Numbered from the stretch's first letter, positions 24,922 to 38,712 are shown. The stretch: 64,000 bases of DNA from Paramecium octaurelia (GCA_905182995.1 CAJJDP010000005.1:1-64000); one strand, 5' to 3'. Made by a program: numbers and translations. Notes: a model not told the origin generated them from the sequence alone.

Positions 24922-25721
24922 TCAGCATTTATAATATAAATTATCAATACATTTGATGAGATTATCATCAATCAGTTTAATCAGGTGAGCCTCGACTGCA
25001 ATTTTCACAAATTTCTTCATGTACGGATCATTCACATCTGGATAGACAGCCAATACTACTTCATCAACAGATTATCCATTTATTACTTAATAGATCTGTT
25101 ATTCTCGGTTCTTTCTGTGCTACACTTGTTTCTAAATAGTTTCTTAAGCTCCTTCTAATATTGAGTATCCATGACCTGGGTGGATGGTGTTGCTATAAAT
25201 AGGTAAAGAAATTACATTTTCATTTTTTCTACTTTTTCCATACTTTAGAAATACTATTTCAAATTTTGGATATAACAAGATGAGCCTCCCAACAAACAGT
25301 CACCTGAAAACCATTCTGAACTCTAAGTTATGAAACCAAAATGATCAACGCAATGTCCAGGTAATGAGATTGCTGTGATGATGCAATTTTCTACTTAGAA
25401 AATTTATCCGTCCTAAAGTGGGAGGAAAGGATAAAGCTTATCATTTTCCAGATTATGATCTAAATCTTTGTATACTTTGGCATTGGGACACAATTCAAGC
25501 ACTTACGGTATTCCTAGTATGTGATCCAAGTGATGATGAGTTATAAGAACAATTGAAATTTCACATTATTCTTGTTCTAAAATCTATTTCAAGTGTATTT
25601 TGTACTATTCCTTACCTTCGCCTGTGTCTATGAGGATTCTTTTCTTGCCTGTCCCCATTAGGTAAGTATTGGTTCCTTGTAGTGTTAATTACCCTGGATT
25701 ATAGCCCGGTATTAAAATCAT
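24922..25721 (-). CDS. Metallo-beta-lactamase-fold hydrolase, LACTB2-like
   Basis: 258 residues; intron 25193-25215 (259 codons remain). The metal-binding signature THHHLDH lies near residue 60, followed by PGHCVDHFGF, SGDCLLGG and HPGHG, the ordered ligands of the metallo-beta-lactamase fold. The opening (NPGQLTLQGTNTYLMGTG) and the C-terminal helical part fit the LACTB2 group, which in animals is a mitochondrial endoribonuclease; substrate here is unknown. Its ATG is only 11 bases from the ATG of the divergent coiled-coil gene. Confidence 0.88.
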
Positions 25722-25732
25722 AAATAAAAATA

Positions 25733-27638
25733 ATGACAGACACCATTCTTGGACTTGAGGTTAATGAATTTGTAGTGAATCGTTAATCTGCCAAGATCCA
25801 ATATTTGCTTGAAGAGAACAAACAACTATCGGAATAATTGAAGGATATGGAGAAAGCATTAAAATTGAATAAAGAAGTTCTTCGTTTAACCCTTGAGCAA
25901 AAGTAATAGTGCTTATTTATCCCATAAGTCTGAACAATTCAAACAACTCGACGAATTCTAGTGAGCAGATTCAAACAATTCAATTGTAAATGAAGCTGCA
26001 TGAAGAGAATGAAATGCTTAGAAATTAAATGGCGAAATTGACAGAGGAAAGAAACATAGCCTAAAATAAAGTAACTATTTCAATTAAAAATCAAGGTTTT
26101 GTTGTCTTAACAGATATCAGAGGAAAATTAAGCGTTTTATAAAGATCTAATTGTTGAATTGGAAGAGAAACTAGGAGAGTTACGAAGATGCATTCAAGAT
26201 AAAGAATATACCATTCAAGATATTGAGAAAAACAGAGGTTTGAGTGATAATGGACAAATGGTAAAGATTAGAGAAATAGTAACACCGCATGAACAATCCT
26301 TGCGATTACATGAAGAGTTAGAGTCAACCAGATAGATCTTAAATAAGTTATCTCAAGAATCACAAAACTTATAAGAGTAGAACAGACAACTCAAAGACAT
26401 CAATCAAGTATTTTTTAACATTTTATTTTTAGAATTTCAAAAGAGAGTTAATCAAACTTCGAATCATCTTGAGGAGTCCTTTGGCGTATTATAAAATGAA
26501 AAGTAAGCTTTGCTCCATAATTATAAGATTTCATTTATAATGATGATCCAGGTGATTCTGCTGATAATATCTCATTGCATGAGGAAATATATCAAAATTA
26601 ACCATTTAATCATAATTCAAATGACACACCTGCTTAATGCTAGAATAATCAGGGATTTCAATAATCATTACCGAATAGTATCAAGTATATGACTAATAAT
26701 GAGAGGTAATTCATTAGATAAATAAGATTAGAGCAAATTATTAAGAAAAATTACAGAAGACAGAGACCTTATTAAAAGGGTATAAGGAACTATTTGAAAA
26801 GGAAAAGAACAAAGTAGCATTGTTGTCTTAATCAACTGATGATTTGGAAAAGAAAATTAACTAATGCTACAGCTAAAATGAGCAATTAATAAAGGCAATC
26901 AGGAGTAGAGATTAGAAAATAGAATAGTTATAAGCCGAAGTCCAATATTATAGAACTTAATATGGAAATTACATTCATTTTCTTAAAAATAAAAGAGTGG
27001 TTAATTTAAATTTATCAGTTCAATTGAATAAACTTTCTAATAATAAATAACTTACTCCACCTCCAGTCACAAATGAAAATAATAGAATATTAACTGATTT
27101 TGAAAGGGATCCTGACTCTGCTGAATAACATGTTAGTATTTTAGATGAACCAGTAGATGAGCAATCACCAGAAATTAGAAAGAACAATTAATAAAATGGT
27201 TAAAATAAAGCTCATTAAAAATTAAGCAATATGCTAGAGCATAATTATTCTTAAATGAATTAGTTAGAATGCAAATAATTTTTGTTAAATACTGCAAAAG
27301 ATCTTTATATCCAGTATAACTTGAAGATGAATAACCTATAAAAAAAACAGCTCATGGATCTAAACAAATGCATTAAAGCTAAACCAATCTGGCATTTAAA
27401 ATCTAGTAGTGATCCTTTGGATTACTTTACTTTATAATATCACAATCTTTAGATTAGTGGTAAAAGTGAAATCAAGCATAATGACGAGCTAGCCAATTTC
27501 CTAAGAAAGAAGTACCCTACTAAAGAAGTTGAAAAGGACAATTGGGATTTCATAAATGATATTTCAATGATTTAAGGGGATAAACCTAAATAAATGATAT
27601 CTGAACATTTTGGATTTAATGAGATCGGTTTTAGTTGA
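25733..27638 (+). CDS. Coiled-coil protein
   Basis: 592 residues in six exons; introns 25903-25928, 26071-26095, 26408-26432, 26503-26527 and 26706-26731 (25-26 nt each), leaving 593 codons. Opens MTDTILGLEVNEFVVNRQSA. Long heptad stretches span about 15-200 and 270-330; between them lies an Asn/Gln/Ser-rich linker, and the last 100 residues form a compact region with YFTLQYHNLQ and FLRKKYPTKEV. No catalytic motif is seen. A structural or cytoskeletal role is a guess from the coiled coils. Shares its promoter region with the divergent LACTB2-like gene. Confidence 0.75.
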
Positions 27639-28188
27639 TAAATTAAAACGGAAGCATGATAATTAATTATTATTAAATATCATCATGAATAATTATCAAT
27701 AAAGCACTCTTCATCCTATTTACACAAATTATTTATAAGTCTTAATCTTTTCTTAAATTTTACTGAACCAAAGATGTTGAAAAAATACTGATACAATATG
27801 TCCATGGTCTCCTAACGTATTCTGTATTAAAATTCTTAGTTGGTTTATATATATTTTAAATATCTTATGAGTCTAACTAACAATATTATTAATTTATTTA
27901 ACTATTTAATCTTAGAACACAAAAATAATCAACTTAATTGTCTTATATTACAAATTTTAACTTGAACTTGCCTTTTTCGAGGAATGAAGTTTTTCATAAT
28001 TTAATATATTTCATAGGCCATTTAGAGGATCAATCTTAGTAATTAATTCAATCCTTTGAATCAAGAAAATCAATAATTGTAACATTTAATTCATTATGAA
28101 ATACATTTAGACAAGGATAAAATTGGATTAAAAAATAATGACCAGACAAATAAAATCACAAAAGTGCTGAGCAATCACTTAATTATAA
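27639..28188. other. Intergenic between convergent genes
   Basis: About 550 AT-rich bases between two converging genes, unusually long for this window. No sustained frame, RNA gene or repeat recognised; there may be relics too decayed to read. Confidence 0.5.
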
Positions 28189-29701
28189 TCAATAATATAA
28201 TTTTTCAATTGCAACCTTAGGACCATTGTAATTCTAAAACTCTCTTAGTCTAAATGTTTCTTGAATAACCTTTCTACAATCAAATGCAGGAAGGACATCA
28301 GACATTAAGAAATCATACAATTACTTTAATTCCTTGTCTTCTTTGTTATCATAATATGGAATTATCGGAATGCCATTCTCAATATGATAGCCAAAGCTAT
28401 ATGCTGCATTATCAATCAACACAATATCTTTCATATCTCTACCCAGCACTCGAAGATCTTTGATATGTACTCCATCGTTTGTTACTATGCAACTTTCTCT
28501 AAATAATTAAGCACTCAAGATTTTCTTATGATCAAGAAACTGAATCACTTGGGAAGCATAACATTGATGAGAAGCTGTGAAGATCACGACTTCACAAACT
28601 TCAGATAATAGACTCAGTATTTATTTAGCCCATGGCCTAATATTGATTCCTGCTGATACTGTGTCCCCAGATGGAAAAGTAATTGGCAAATAAACATCGG
28701 ATTTTATGTTTTAATTTTCATTGCAATGGATGAGTGTTTCATCAAGATCAAAAACCACAGTTTTTTGGACTAAATTATTAAATCAATAAACTACATTTGG
28801 TATTTTTTTAGGGTAAATTAATGAGTTTCTTTTCAATTACACTGCTATTCGGTTCTAATTGATTTAAGCAGAATCCAATGCTGTTGTAAGTTTATAAGGC
28901 GTGATCTCTATAGAGTTAACATTGGGAATCATAGGCTCCATTGATGGCTTCAATCATAGAGCTCACATAATAGATATTTTCTATATAGACACTTAAATTA
29001 CTTCTTGTGTTAGATAATAATCTGTTGTTTGGCGAAAGTGACTTTGCCTGTTTAAATGGAGAAATTGTATAATTATTCTTAGAGGAATTTGGGACTTTAA
29101 CTTGAGTCACAAAATCATCTAAGCTTAAATGAATATTAAGTGATTATTTTTAATCTGAAATTTGATTGTTATTATTTGAAGTCCTGTCGATGGATTGAAC
29201 CTTTTCTGTTTTAGGTTTGGATATTAGTTTGTTCTGATCTAAAGAAAGTAAATTATATTTTCGATCAGTATTGGATTTACTGGATATGCCAAAAGAATTA
29301 TCCTTGATCAAGCTATTGCTAGCCTTGGTGTAACTTTACTGCAATGTTTTACTGATAAGTTATGAAATTTGCACCTTACTTTACTCTTTCGACTTGGCAT
29401 AAAAGTAATACTTATATAAATAAAAGTAGATTACTTAAGGTGTTGAATTTGTAGATTTAGGAGTATTAGTTCTAACGGCTGGATTGATGAATGGGTTGTT
29501 TTGTGAGACCTATCTAGAAATGGAAGATTTCTTATCTTTGATGAGGGTGCTTAAACTCTGTGTTTAGTATAATTTGGACAATGTGCTTTTATAAACCTCA
29601 GCAGAAGGAATAGGGTGTTATTCGTATTGTTTTGTGAGTTTAGCTTTTAAACTGGAGTTATCCAACCGAGACGGAGTAGTTTTATTAATATTAAATTACA
29701 T
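28189..29701 (-). CDS. SCP/FCP1-type HAD phosphatase
   Basis: 487 residues; introns 29411-29434 and 28770-28794, 488 codons remain. The C-terminal third is a catalytic NIF/FCP1-homology domain: VVFDLDETLIHC (DxDxT nucleophile motif) near residue 303, INIRPWAK, EVVIFTASHQCYA, RESC, DLRVLGRD, IVLIDNAAYSF and IIPYYDN. Such enzymes remove phosphate from Ser residues, for example on the RNA polymerase II tail; the true target is unknown. The first 300 residues are Ser/Asn/Thr/Lys-rich and probably disordered. The first candidate intron is 24 nt and stop-free, so it could be retained without breaking the frame. Confidence 0.88.
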
Positions 29702-29771
29702 TAATATATTATAATATGGGAAAAGAGTGGAAACAAAATATTGTAATTGTTATAATGTATATATTATTTTT

Positions 29772-31354
<1,583 letters not shown>

Positions 31355-31643
31355 TTTATTTATTTAAATAATTTTTAGATATTCTCATAAAGGATATTCA
31401 AAATTTAAATAAGCGATTTATCAATTAATTACATGATGTCTCTCTCTCATTTCTTCTATTCAGCCATCTTCTCCCCTCCTGCACTCCTCACTTTTTCCAA
31501 TAATTAATCTAGAATACTTTTTCTATTTATGAACTCCCCCAACATTCAATCCTATTTAATTGGCTCTGACAATAAGCATTATTAATTCTATCCTTATATA
31601 TAATTATCTTTTAGATAATGTATATATATTCATTATTCATATC
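31355..31643. other. Intergenic, possible small ORF
   Basis: About 290 bases. Two overlapping minus-strand frames of 33-40 codons near 31430-31590 look faintly protein-like (one reads MLGEFINRKSILDQLLEKV) but have no recognised family or intron support, so no gene is called. Confidence 0.35.
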
Positions 31644-32240
31644 TCATTTCACATCTGACTTCATCTTTTTCAGTCCTTCTGTTAAAACCTATTGGAAGCC
31701 CTTGAAATTGCCGCTATATTCCTCAAATCCTTTGAAATATTTTGAAAACACATGACTTGCTATTTATTACAAATCTATACTTTGAAAATTAGAAGAGCTT
31801 GGTCTACTTTGATTACCCAAAATTTAATCCTGGCACCACTTAACCATCTCTCACATCCAGCTAACATGATAACAATATCTACCTCTTATCTTGTGCGAGC
31901 AGTCGCAAGTGATTAGAGCACATGTTCTTAGAATTCAACGTGAGCTTTTTATTCAGCAGCCTCTCTAAAAGATTGCAATTGTAATTAACTTACTTTAAAC
32001 ATGCAATAGCATCATTGTAAGATTTAAGAAACACCTTGGCTTCATAATAGGGTTACTCTGTGAACATAATTATTAATAAAATAAATCAAATTAGTCTTAA
32101 ATTAGGCAATCCTACTAATACAAAATTACGAGTATAGATTCTCTTATTGTCAGATTGAATTTCTTTTAAATTTGAAGTTTCTTAAACAGTTTCAACCTTC
32201 TTAGATTCAATCTATCATGATTATTTATTGATATAAGTCC
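31644..32240 (-). pseudogene. Unidentified gene fragment
   Basis: Coding-like sequence ends at the TGA 31644-31646 after GFEEYSGNFKGFQQVLTEGL. Upstream segments PYYEAKVFLKSYNDAIACLK and EFQEHVLQSLATA join it if introns at 31965-31993 (29 nt) and 31848-31882 (35 nt) are removed. Further upstream a segment with KKVETVQETSNLKEIQSDNK reads for 40 codons but cannot be connected to a start: the junction near 32050-32110 has no acceptable short intron, and TGA codons flank it. I do not recognise the family; mostly helical. Either a decayed gene or one with a 5' end that I cannot resolve. Confidence 0.4.
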
Positions 32241-32812
32241 AACCTTAATGAACAAAATCTAACATAGAACTGTCCCTAATAAGAGGTAGGTTAAAAATAC
32301 AGATCTATATATTAAAGAACTATGTGTGCTTTAACCTATACTAAAAGGCAAACCTCATCATGGTTAATTATCTTTAGAAATTTAATGAAAATACTTAAAA
32401 TATATAAATATAGAAATTAAAAAACATAATTCTAAAATACATAGATAGATAGAAATTTAATAAAAATATTTAAAAATTATCACGACTTCTTGAGAAAAAC
32501 TTAGAAAATTTGAACTGTAAAATTTATTTTAAATCGAAAATTCTTGCCCATATTGAATTATTCCCTCAATCTATCACAACATAAATATTTTGAATACCAA
32601 ATATTTTTCTTAGGTATTTAGTTTTAACTCATCTTCCAATCTAACCCATAATTTAGAAATGTTCACTATCATTCTTGCCATCAATGAAAAAGCAAGCTTC
32701 TATCATTAAAGCATCAATATTGCATTCATCATTACTCAATTTAAATTAATATTAATATTATATATATTTAATAAATCAAGAATAGAGGTTTCTTTTTACT
32801 TCTCTCATTTTT
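32241..32812. other. Intergenic, AT-rich
   Basis: About 570 bases without a recognisable gene, RNA or repeat on either strand. Confidence 0.45.
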
Positions 32813-33205
32813 ATGATTTCTTAAACATTGATTTAAGGTTTAGGAAGAGAAGGATCCTTTTATTTTTTCATTGAAGAAGTCTACGATTTACTAGAATATG
32901 AATATATTAGATACTTGGAAAAAGTGTAAAAGTTATTTAACTAACGAGGTTGTTCATCATCATCATAATTTTATGAATTATTTAACGATTTTTTGGATTA
33001 ATTAGTATGCATAGGAGATTCTTTTCTGGAATGAACAATATTTTAGATGTTTGAAAAAGCATGACTTGATTATTATTATTCTCCTGAGAGTATCTTTTAG
33101 AGACTAATTAGGTCTTTGGCTACGCTTTACAATTTTAATCCATCATTTGGTTAGGATAAGGCATCGATTATGTTATCAACAGAAGCTAATAAAATTAGAA
33201 AATGA
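32813..33205 (+). pseudogene. 131-codon ORF with two internal TGA codons
   Basis: From ATG 32813 to the terminal TGA 33203-33205 one frame reads as convincing helical protein (EEVYDLLEYEYIRYLEKVQK ... FYELFNDFLDQL ... SIFQRLIRSLATLYNF), broken only by TGA at 33032-33034 and 33062-33064. Both positions would suit tryptophan. No short intron removes them cleanly. Its 3' end overlaps the 3' end of the convergent kinesin gene by 30 bases. I do not recognise the family. The simplest reading is a young pseudogene. Confidence 0.45.
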
Positions 33206-35233
33206 AATACATTTCACATATTCCATTAAATTGGAATTCTCATGATTCAACAACAGATTGTTTAATCTTGAAATCTCTTAATCCTGCTCTTAATTAATTA
33301 AAGTTAATTATTCAATCTGAGATTCATAATCTTATAAGTTCTCCTTTGTTATATTGTATGTTTCTTGGCCATCTTGAGTGACACAATCTTTAATTTTACT
33401 CTACCTAATTGATTATATCTATTAAACGTTGGGTAGATTGCCACCCATTGAATTAACATACTCTTCTAATTATTAAACTCGTTATATTTTCTAATCAAGC
33501 ATGGTTTCTGTTTCTCTATGGATTCGATCATAAGCATCAAGTTCATCTTATAATTAGACTATTGTTTCATCTCTTTCATTCAACCTGGTTGTCAAGGCAA
33601 TCATAATATCTCTTTATTTGAGAGTTAATTGTTTGTACCTATCCACCTGAACCTTATCTTCTTCTAATTATGATCTTTCCTTTTCTAATTCTGTAATCTT
33701 TTTCTCATATTAGGCTCTAATCAACTTCTATTATTCTTCAATGGCATTTCTGAATTATGGACTATTTTCAATATTACATCCACCAATTAGCATTTAACTA
33801 TTAATTTATCTAATCTTCTCTTCTAACTTTTTCTTCTCCTCTCTTTCGATGAAAAACTATTTGCTTCTTGCTTCTAGTGCAGCCATAGCAGCATTCTTAT
33901 CCTACTCTGCTCTTTTCTTATCCTCTTCCAATTGACTTAATTTTGAGGAATCTACAATTGTTTTATTCTTTTCTGAAAGTTCCTTTCTTAGCCTTTATAA
34001 TTCACATTCATATTTCCTTAATAGTGCTTTTTGATCCACATCTTCATTAATGGTGGCTTTATTTTTAATATTCTTGGCTCTGTTGGCAAACTTGACTGAA
34101 CTCAAGGTTTCAAGAAAAGCATCAATAGCTGGTGATATCATTCCCATCATAGTGGTTTTGCAATTACCACCCAAGGAATCTTCCAAAAGACGTGTAATTT
34201 TGGAATCCCTATAGGGAATATGGGTCTTTTATTCAATCAAAGCAGAGATAACGTTACCTAAGCAACTCAATGACTAATTTATCTTTTTGGATTCTTCTAA
34301 TCTTCTACCTGTAGCGCCAGTGACTCTGACTCTCTCACTTCCTGCTAAATCTACTAAATTTAGTTTTCCCACTTTTATAGATTTATGATTATCAATTTCT
34401 GTCATCTGTTCAACTATTATTATAAAAACTGCATGAGATCGACTACTTACATCATTCATCTTTGTACTTGCTGTGGCTCTAGATTAAGCTCCTTTTTAAA
34501 TTAAGGAATAAATTTCTGAAGGATTCCGAACAGCCCATTCAGACAGACCTTCAACAAATACTCCTCTCTTCTTGTCTTCTCGGATATGCAAGTTCTGTCT
34601 ATCGCTCCTTAGCAAATCGCTTATGACTTCATTGTATATTTATAGATAACTCACTCTAACCATAAATGTTGTAGATTCATTGGATCCATTTGAAATGTGC
34701 TTAAATATTTCTTCGATTGCTCTTGGGATTATGCCTCTTTAAGGATCTATACAATTGTATTTAAATCCCTCCATTGTATATGTCTTGCCTGTACCAGTCT
34801 GCCCATATGCCATGATGGTAGCGTTAAAACCCTGAAGAGCAGAGAGCACTGCATGTCTTGCTGTATTATCATATACTTCTTCCTGTGTATTATCTTAATC
34901 GTAGACGTAATCAAACGAGAAGGTATGCATTGTGTAACTATTTGGGTTGTTGAGGTATTCTTCAAGATGCTCAGGATCCACTAAATCGATGTTATAATAT
35001 TCGTAAAGGCAGATTTTTTTGTGATCAGGAGACACTTGAATAGTGGAAATGAATCGTCCATCTATCACTTCTCTCTGCAATGGGGGTCTGACACGGACAA
35101 CCACTTTAAAATTGTCATTTGAAGTTAATTGCTTTGCCGAATATGAGGACATTGGACTTGAATCGTAAAAGTTAGTTTGAGATGTGGTTTAACTTAAGGA
35201 TGAAGTGGACATCTTTGGAAAAGAGGTATTCAT
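33176..35233 (-). CDS. Kinesin motor protein
   Basis: Microtubule motor, 685 residues in one exon (686 codons). Residues 1-50 are a Ser/Thr-rich leader. The N-terminal motor domain spans about 50-405: [10 protein letters not shown], the P-loop [15 protein letters not shown] near residue 143, [10 protein letters not shown] (switch I), LVDLAGSER (switch II) and [11 protein letters not shown] at the neck. From about 410 to the end it is continuous coiled coil, with no cargo domain that I know. Loop 2 carries a long insertion (residues 70-105). N-terminal motor implies plus-end motion by family rule; subfamily not assigned. Intact. Its start is 45 bases from the divergent zinc-motif gene. Confidence 0.93.
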
Positions 35234-35278
35234 GATCGTTAAAATTTAAAATATATTAATTAATAAAAATACACAAAA

Positions 35279-35860
35279 ATGAATTTCTTTCATCCACTTC
35301 TACAAACTTTGCAATGTAAGGATCTGCATTTTTAATTTTAGTCATGCGTTTCAATCTTAGTGCTGATCGACAACAAACTACTCTTAATCTCCTCAATCCA
35401 CAGATCAAACTTGAAGAGAATGACCCACTCCTCCCTCCCATCTATTAAATGACGTAATAGGAACTACTACAAAGACACATTGCCGACTCTAAACCTCTTG
35501 GTATGCAAATGTAGACTCTTCCCCAACAGCAAGAGCAACCTAAAGCTATCAACAAGAAAATGTATATTGTTTAAATATCTCTTAGAAGCAAAAAAACCAA
35601 TACTTGTGGTCATCCAGACAAAGAACATTACGCCAAGGGAATGTGCAACAATTGCTATCATCGTTTAGGCAGAAACAAACAGCCTTGGTTATGTTCACAC
35701 AAAAAACTATATGCATGTAATTATCATCTCAATCCTTTTAGGTGGACTCTGTTAGAATTGCTATATCAATCAATATAATAAAAAACGAAGAGTCGAAAAT
35801 CAAGATCAACAAGAATCAGAACTCAATAACCACTCCAGCATACCAAAAACAGACAATTGA
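35279..35860 (+). CDS. Tandem C/H zinc-motif protein
   Basis: 168 residues; introns 35316-35341, 35562-35585 and 35717-35741 (169 codons remain). The first 95 residues are Gln/Leu-rich. Then come two related units: TCGHPDKEHYAKGMCNNCYH and, 25 residues on, CSHKKLYACGLCQNCYINQY, joined by GRNKQPWL. Each has the C-x-H ... Y-A-x-G-x-C-x-x-C-Y pattern, so each probably binds zinc. Similar short repeats occur in uncharacterised protist and plant proteins; function unknown, a nucleic-acid or protein contact is possible. The third intron falls inside the second unit, and splicing is what restores it, which is strong support for the model. Confidence 0.75.
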
Positions 35861-36304
35861 TTTTTTGTTTTTCATCTAATTTGTAATTTTTTTCATATCT
35901 TTTCAATTCATTTCTTTATATTTAATCAATAAATAATATTCTTATTCATAATAATATTAATTAAAGAATATTATTATTACACCCTTTTATCTACAATTGA
36001 TTCTAAACTCTACTTATGTTATTACGATTTAAATGTATGTTTTACACTCATTTTTAGAAATAATAATATTCCTAAAATCTCGTTTCATTTATTGGAATGG
36101 ATTCTTAAATTAATCAAATGAGCCAAAGAAATTTTCCCACTGCTTACAATACGTTATATTATATTTTTATTAATTCAATAATTACACTTTGAGATTCATT
36201 AAATTTTAGTTTGATTATCTTAATAAATTATTTAATTAAATGAGAAATAAAGTTTTATTGTTTTTAACGAATATAAATATTTAAAATAAAAAGATCAACA
36301 CTTT
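35861..36304. other. Intergenic, AT-rich
   Basis: About 440 bases between the zinc-motif gene and the next plus-strand gene; nothing recognisable. The same stretch is repeated at 37202-37645. Confidence 0.5.
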
Positions 36305-36748
36305 ATGTCGAACAAAAAGAGCATTAAACAAAAAGAAAATATATCTATTGACAGCCGATTGAACCTGTTGGAAAGTAATTTCGTCGATTAATTTTAGCTA
36401 ATTTGAATAGAGTTTGCATGTAACATGATGCCTTGATGCCCATGGTCAATGAAATCCCTCATGTCTAAAAACTTGAATAACAATTAAAAATACTACTAAA
36501 AAAATAAGAGGAACTGGAAAAAATCAGAGACAAATCAAGAGAGACATCAACCAACACAAGTTTCAGTGATTTCAAAAGCAATAGCCAAAACAAGCCATAC
36601 GAAAAACAGTTGAATGATTTAACATTGAAGATGAACTACTTGGATAATCAATTGCAGGAATTGTAAAAGAAGAGTCAAGGAAGAGTCGAATAGCAATTCA
36701 GAATGTTTTCAGATACTCAAGATATCTAGAGATTAGAATAATTTGTAA
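36305..36748 (+). pseudogene. Truncated copy of coiled-coil gene 37646-38688
   Basis: Identical to the first part of the gene at 37646-38688 (intron at 36375-36397) and cut by the N at 36749. Probably an assembly duplicate of the same locus. Confidence 0.75.
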
Positions 36749-36749
36749 N

Positions 36750-37201
36750 ACTTGAAGAGAATGACCCACTCCTCCCTCCCATCTATTAAATGACGTAATA
36801 GGAACTACTACAAAGACACATTGCCGACTCTAAACCTCTTGGTATGCAAATGTAGACTCTTCCCCAACAGCAAGAGCAACCTAAAGCTATCAACAAGAAA
36901 ATGTATATTGTTTAAATATCTCTTAGAAGCAAAAAAACCAATACTTGTGGTCATCCAGACAAAGAACATTACGCCAAGGGAATGTGCAACAATTGCTATC
37001 ATCGTTTAGGCAGAAACAAACAGCCTTGGTTATGTTCACACAAAAAACTATATGCATGTAATTATCATCTCAATCCTTTTAGGTGGACTCTGTTAGAATT
37101 GCTATATCAATCAATATAATAAAAAACGAAGAGTCGAAAATCAAGATCAACAAGAATCAGAACTCAATAACCACTCCAGCATACCAAAAACAGACAATTG
37201 A
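36750..37201 (+). pseudogene. Truncated copy of zinc-motif gene 35279-35860
   Basis: Carries everything after the first exon of the gene at 35279-35860 (introns at 36903-36926 and 37058-37082) and begins at the N. Probably an assembly duplicate. Confidence 0.75.
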
Positions 37202-38089
37202 TTTTTTGTTTTTCATCTAATTTGTAATTTTTTTCATATCTTTTCAATTCATTTCTTTATATTTAATCAATAAATAATATTCTTATTCATAATAATATTA
37301 ATTAAAGAATATTATTATTACACCCTTTTATCTACAATTGATTCTAAACTCTACTTATGTTATTACGATTTAAATGTATGTTTTACACTCATTTTTAGAA
37401 ATAATAATATTCCTAAAATCTCGTTTCATTTATTGGAATGGATTCTTAAATTAATCAAATGAGCCAAAGAAATTTTCCCACTGCTTACAATACGTTATAT
37501 TATATTTTTATTAATTCAATAATTACACTTTGAGATTCATTAAATTTTAGTTTGATTATCTTAATAAATTATTTAATTAAATGAGAAATAAAGTTTTATT
37601 GTTTTTAACGAATATAAATATTTAAAATAAAAAGATCAACACTTTATGTCGAACAAAAAGAGCATTAAACAAAAAGAAAATATATCTATTGACAGCCGAT
37701 TGAACCTGTTGGAAAGTAATTTCGTCGATTAATTTTAGCTAATTTGAATAGAGTTTGCATGTAACATGATGCCTTGATGCCCATGGTCAATGAAATCCCT
37801 CATGTCTAAAAACTTGAATAACAATTAAAAATACTACTAAAAAAATAAGAGGAACTGGAAAAAATCAGAGACAAATCAAGAGAGACATCAACCAACACAA
37901 GTTTCAGTGATTTCAAAAGCAATAGCCAAAACAAGCCATACGAAAAACAGTTGAATGATTTAACATTGAAGATGAACTACTTGGATAATCAATTGCAGGA
38001 ATTGTAAAAGAAGAGTCAAGGAAGAGTCGAATAGCAATTCAGAATGTTTTCAGATACTCAAGATATCTAGAGATTAGAATAATTTGTAA
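36750..38089. repeat. Direct repeat, copy 2 (contig overlap)
   Basis: Second copy of the 1340-bp segment at 35409-36748; continuous with unique sequence on its right. Confidence 0.9.
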
Positions 38090-38688
38090 CTGAAGAATTG
38101 AATAATTTTAGAAGCGAAGTGCAATTAGAATACAAAAACATATACAAAGTAATACTTTTAAACATATACCAGGAACTCAATGGATTAAGATGCGACCTTG
38201 AATATATTATGAATAACACTAAGAAGAATAAGGTCACCTAAAAGATTTAGGCCATGAATGTCAGTCCAGATGATAAACTCTTCGTCATTAATCTTTTGGA
38301 ATAGGAGACAATCATTGAGGAATTAGATCATTATGAGAATGAAAATACTTTTAGATTGTTATATGAATTGGATTATTTCGAGTAATAAAGGGAATCCATC
38401 TCAACATTAGACCCACAGCAAACTCAAAGGGAAAGCTTATATCTAGAAGAAAAATTAATCTCTTTAAAATATTAATTGGCCGCTTCAAAGAGAAAATATT
38501 TATTTGAAATTAAGAAAATTGAACATAAATTTCAAGTGATTAATGAGATTATCGAATAGAATCAGAAATACTTCAATTATTCATAATAAATCCACATTTT
38601 AACCTAGAGAATGAGTAAGATTGTTACTAGAGTCCATCAAAATATAGAGTGTATATTTTAGAAGATCAGTTCTTTAGACAAGAGATGA
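37646..38688 (+). CDS. Coiled-coil protein
   Basis: 331 residues starting MSNKKSIKQKENISIDSRLN; introns 37716-37738 and 38149-38172 (332 codons remain). The first intron restores a frame that would otherwise end after about 30 codons. Heptad-rich segments run over about 45-70, 105-160 and 205-320, with a polar linker (TNTSFSDFKSNSQNKP) near residue 85. No family recognised. It is 444 bases downstream of the zinc-motif gene. A 24-nt stop-free second intron means retention would also give an open frame. Confidence 0.7.
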
Positions 38689-38712
38689 TAATAGTTAATA
38701 TATATATCAATA

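Larger units (their letters stand above)
35409..36748. repeat. Direct repeat, copy 1 (contig overlap)
   Basis: This 1340-bp segment recurs at 36750-38089, apparently identically, with only the N at 36749 between the copies. Same layout as the repeat at 14.9-17.7 kb. Best read as an unmerged contig overlap. Confidence 0.9.

Noticed and set aside
35467..35668. Overlapping ORFs of about 62 codons on both strands (again at 36808-37009)
   Set aside because: They overlap the zinc-motif gene out of frame; splicing of the plus-strand model gives clear conserved zinc units instead.
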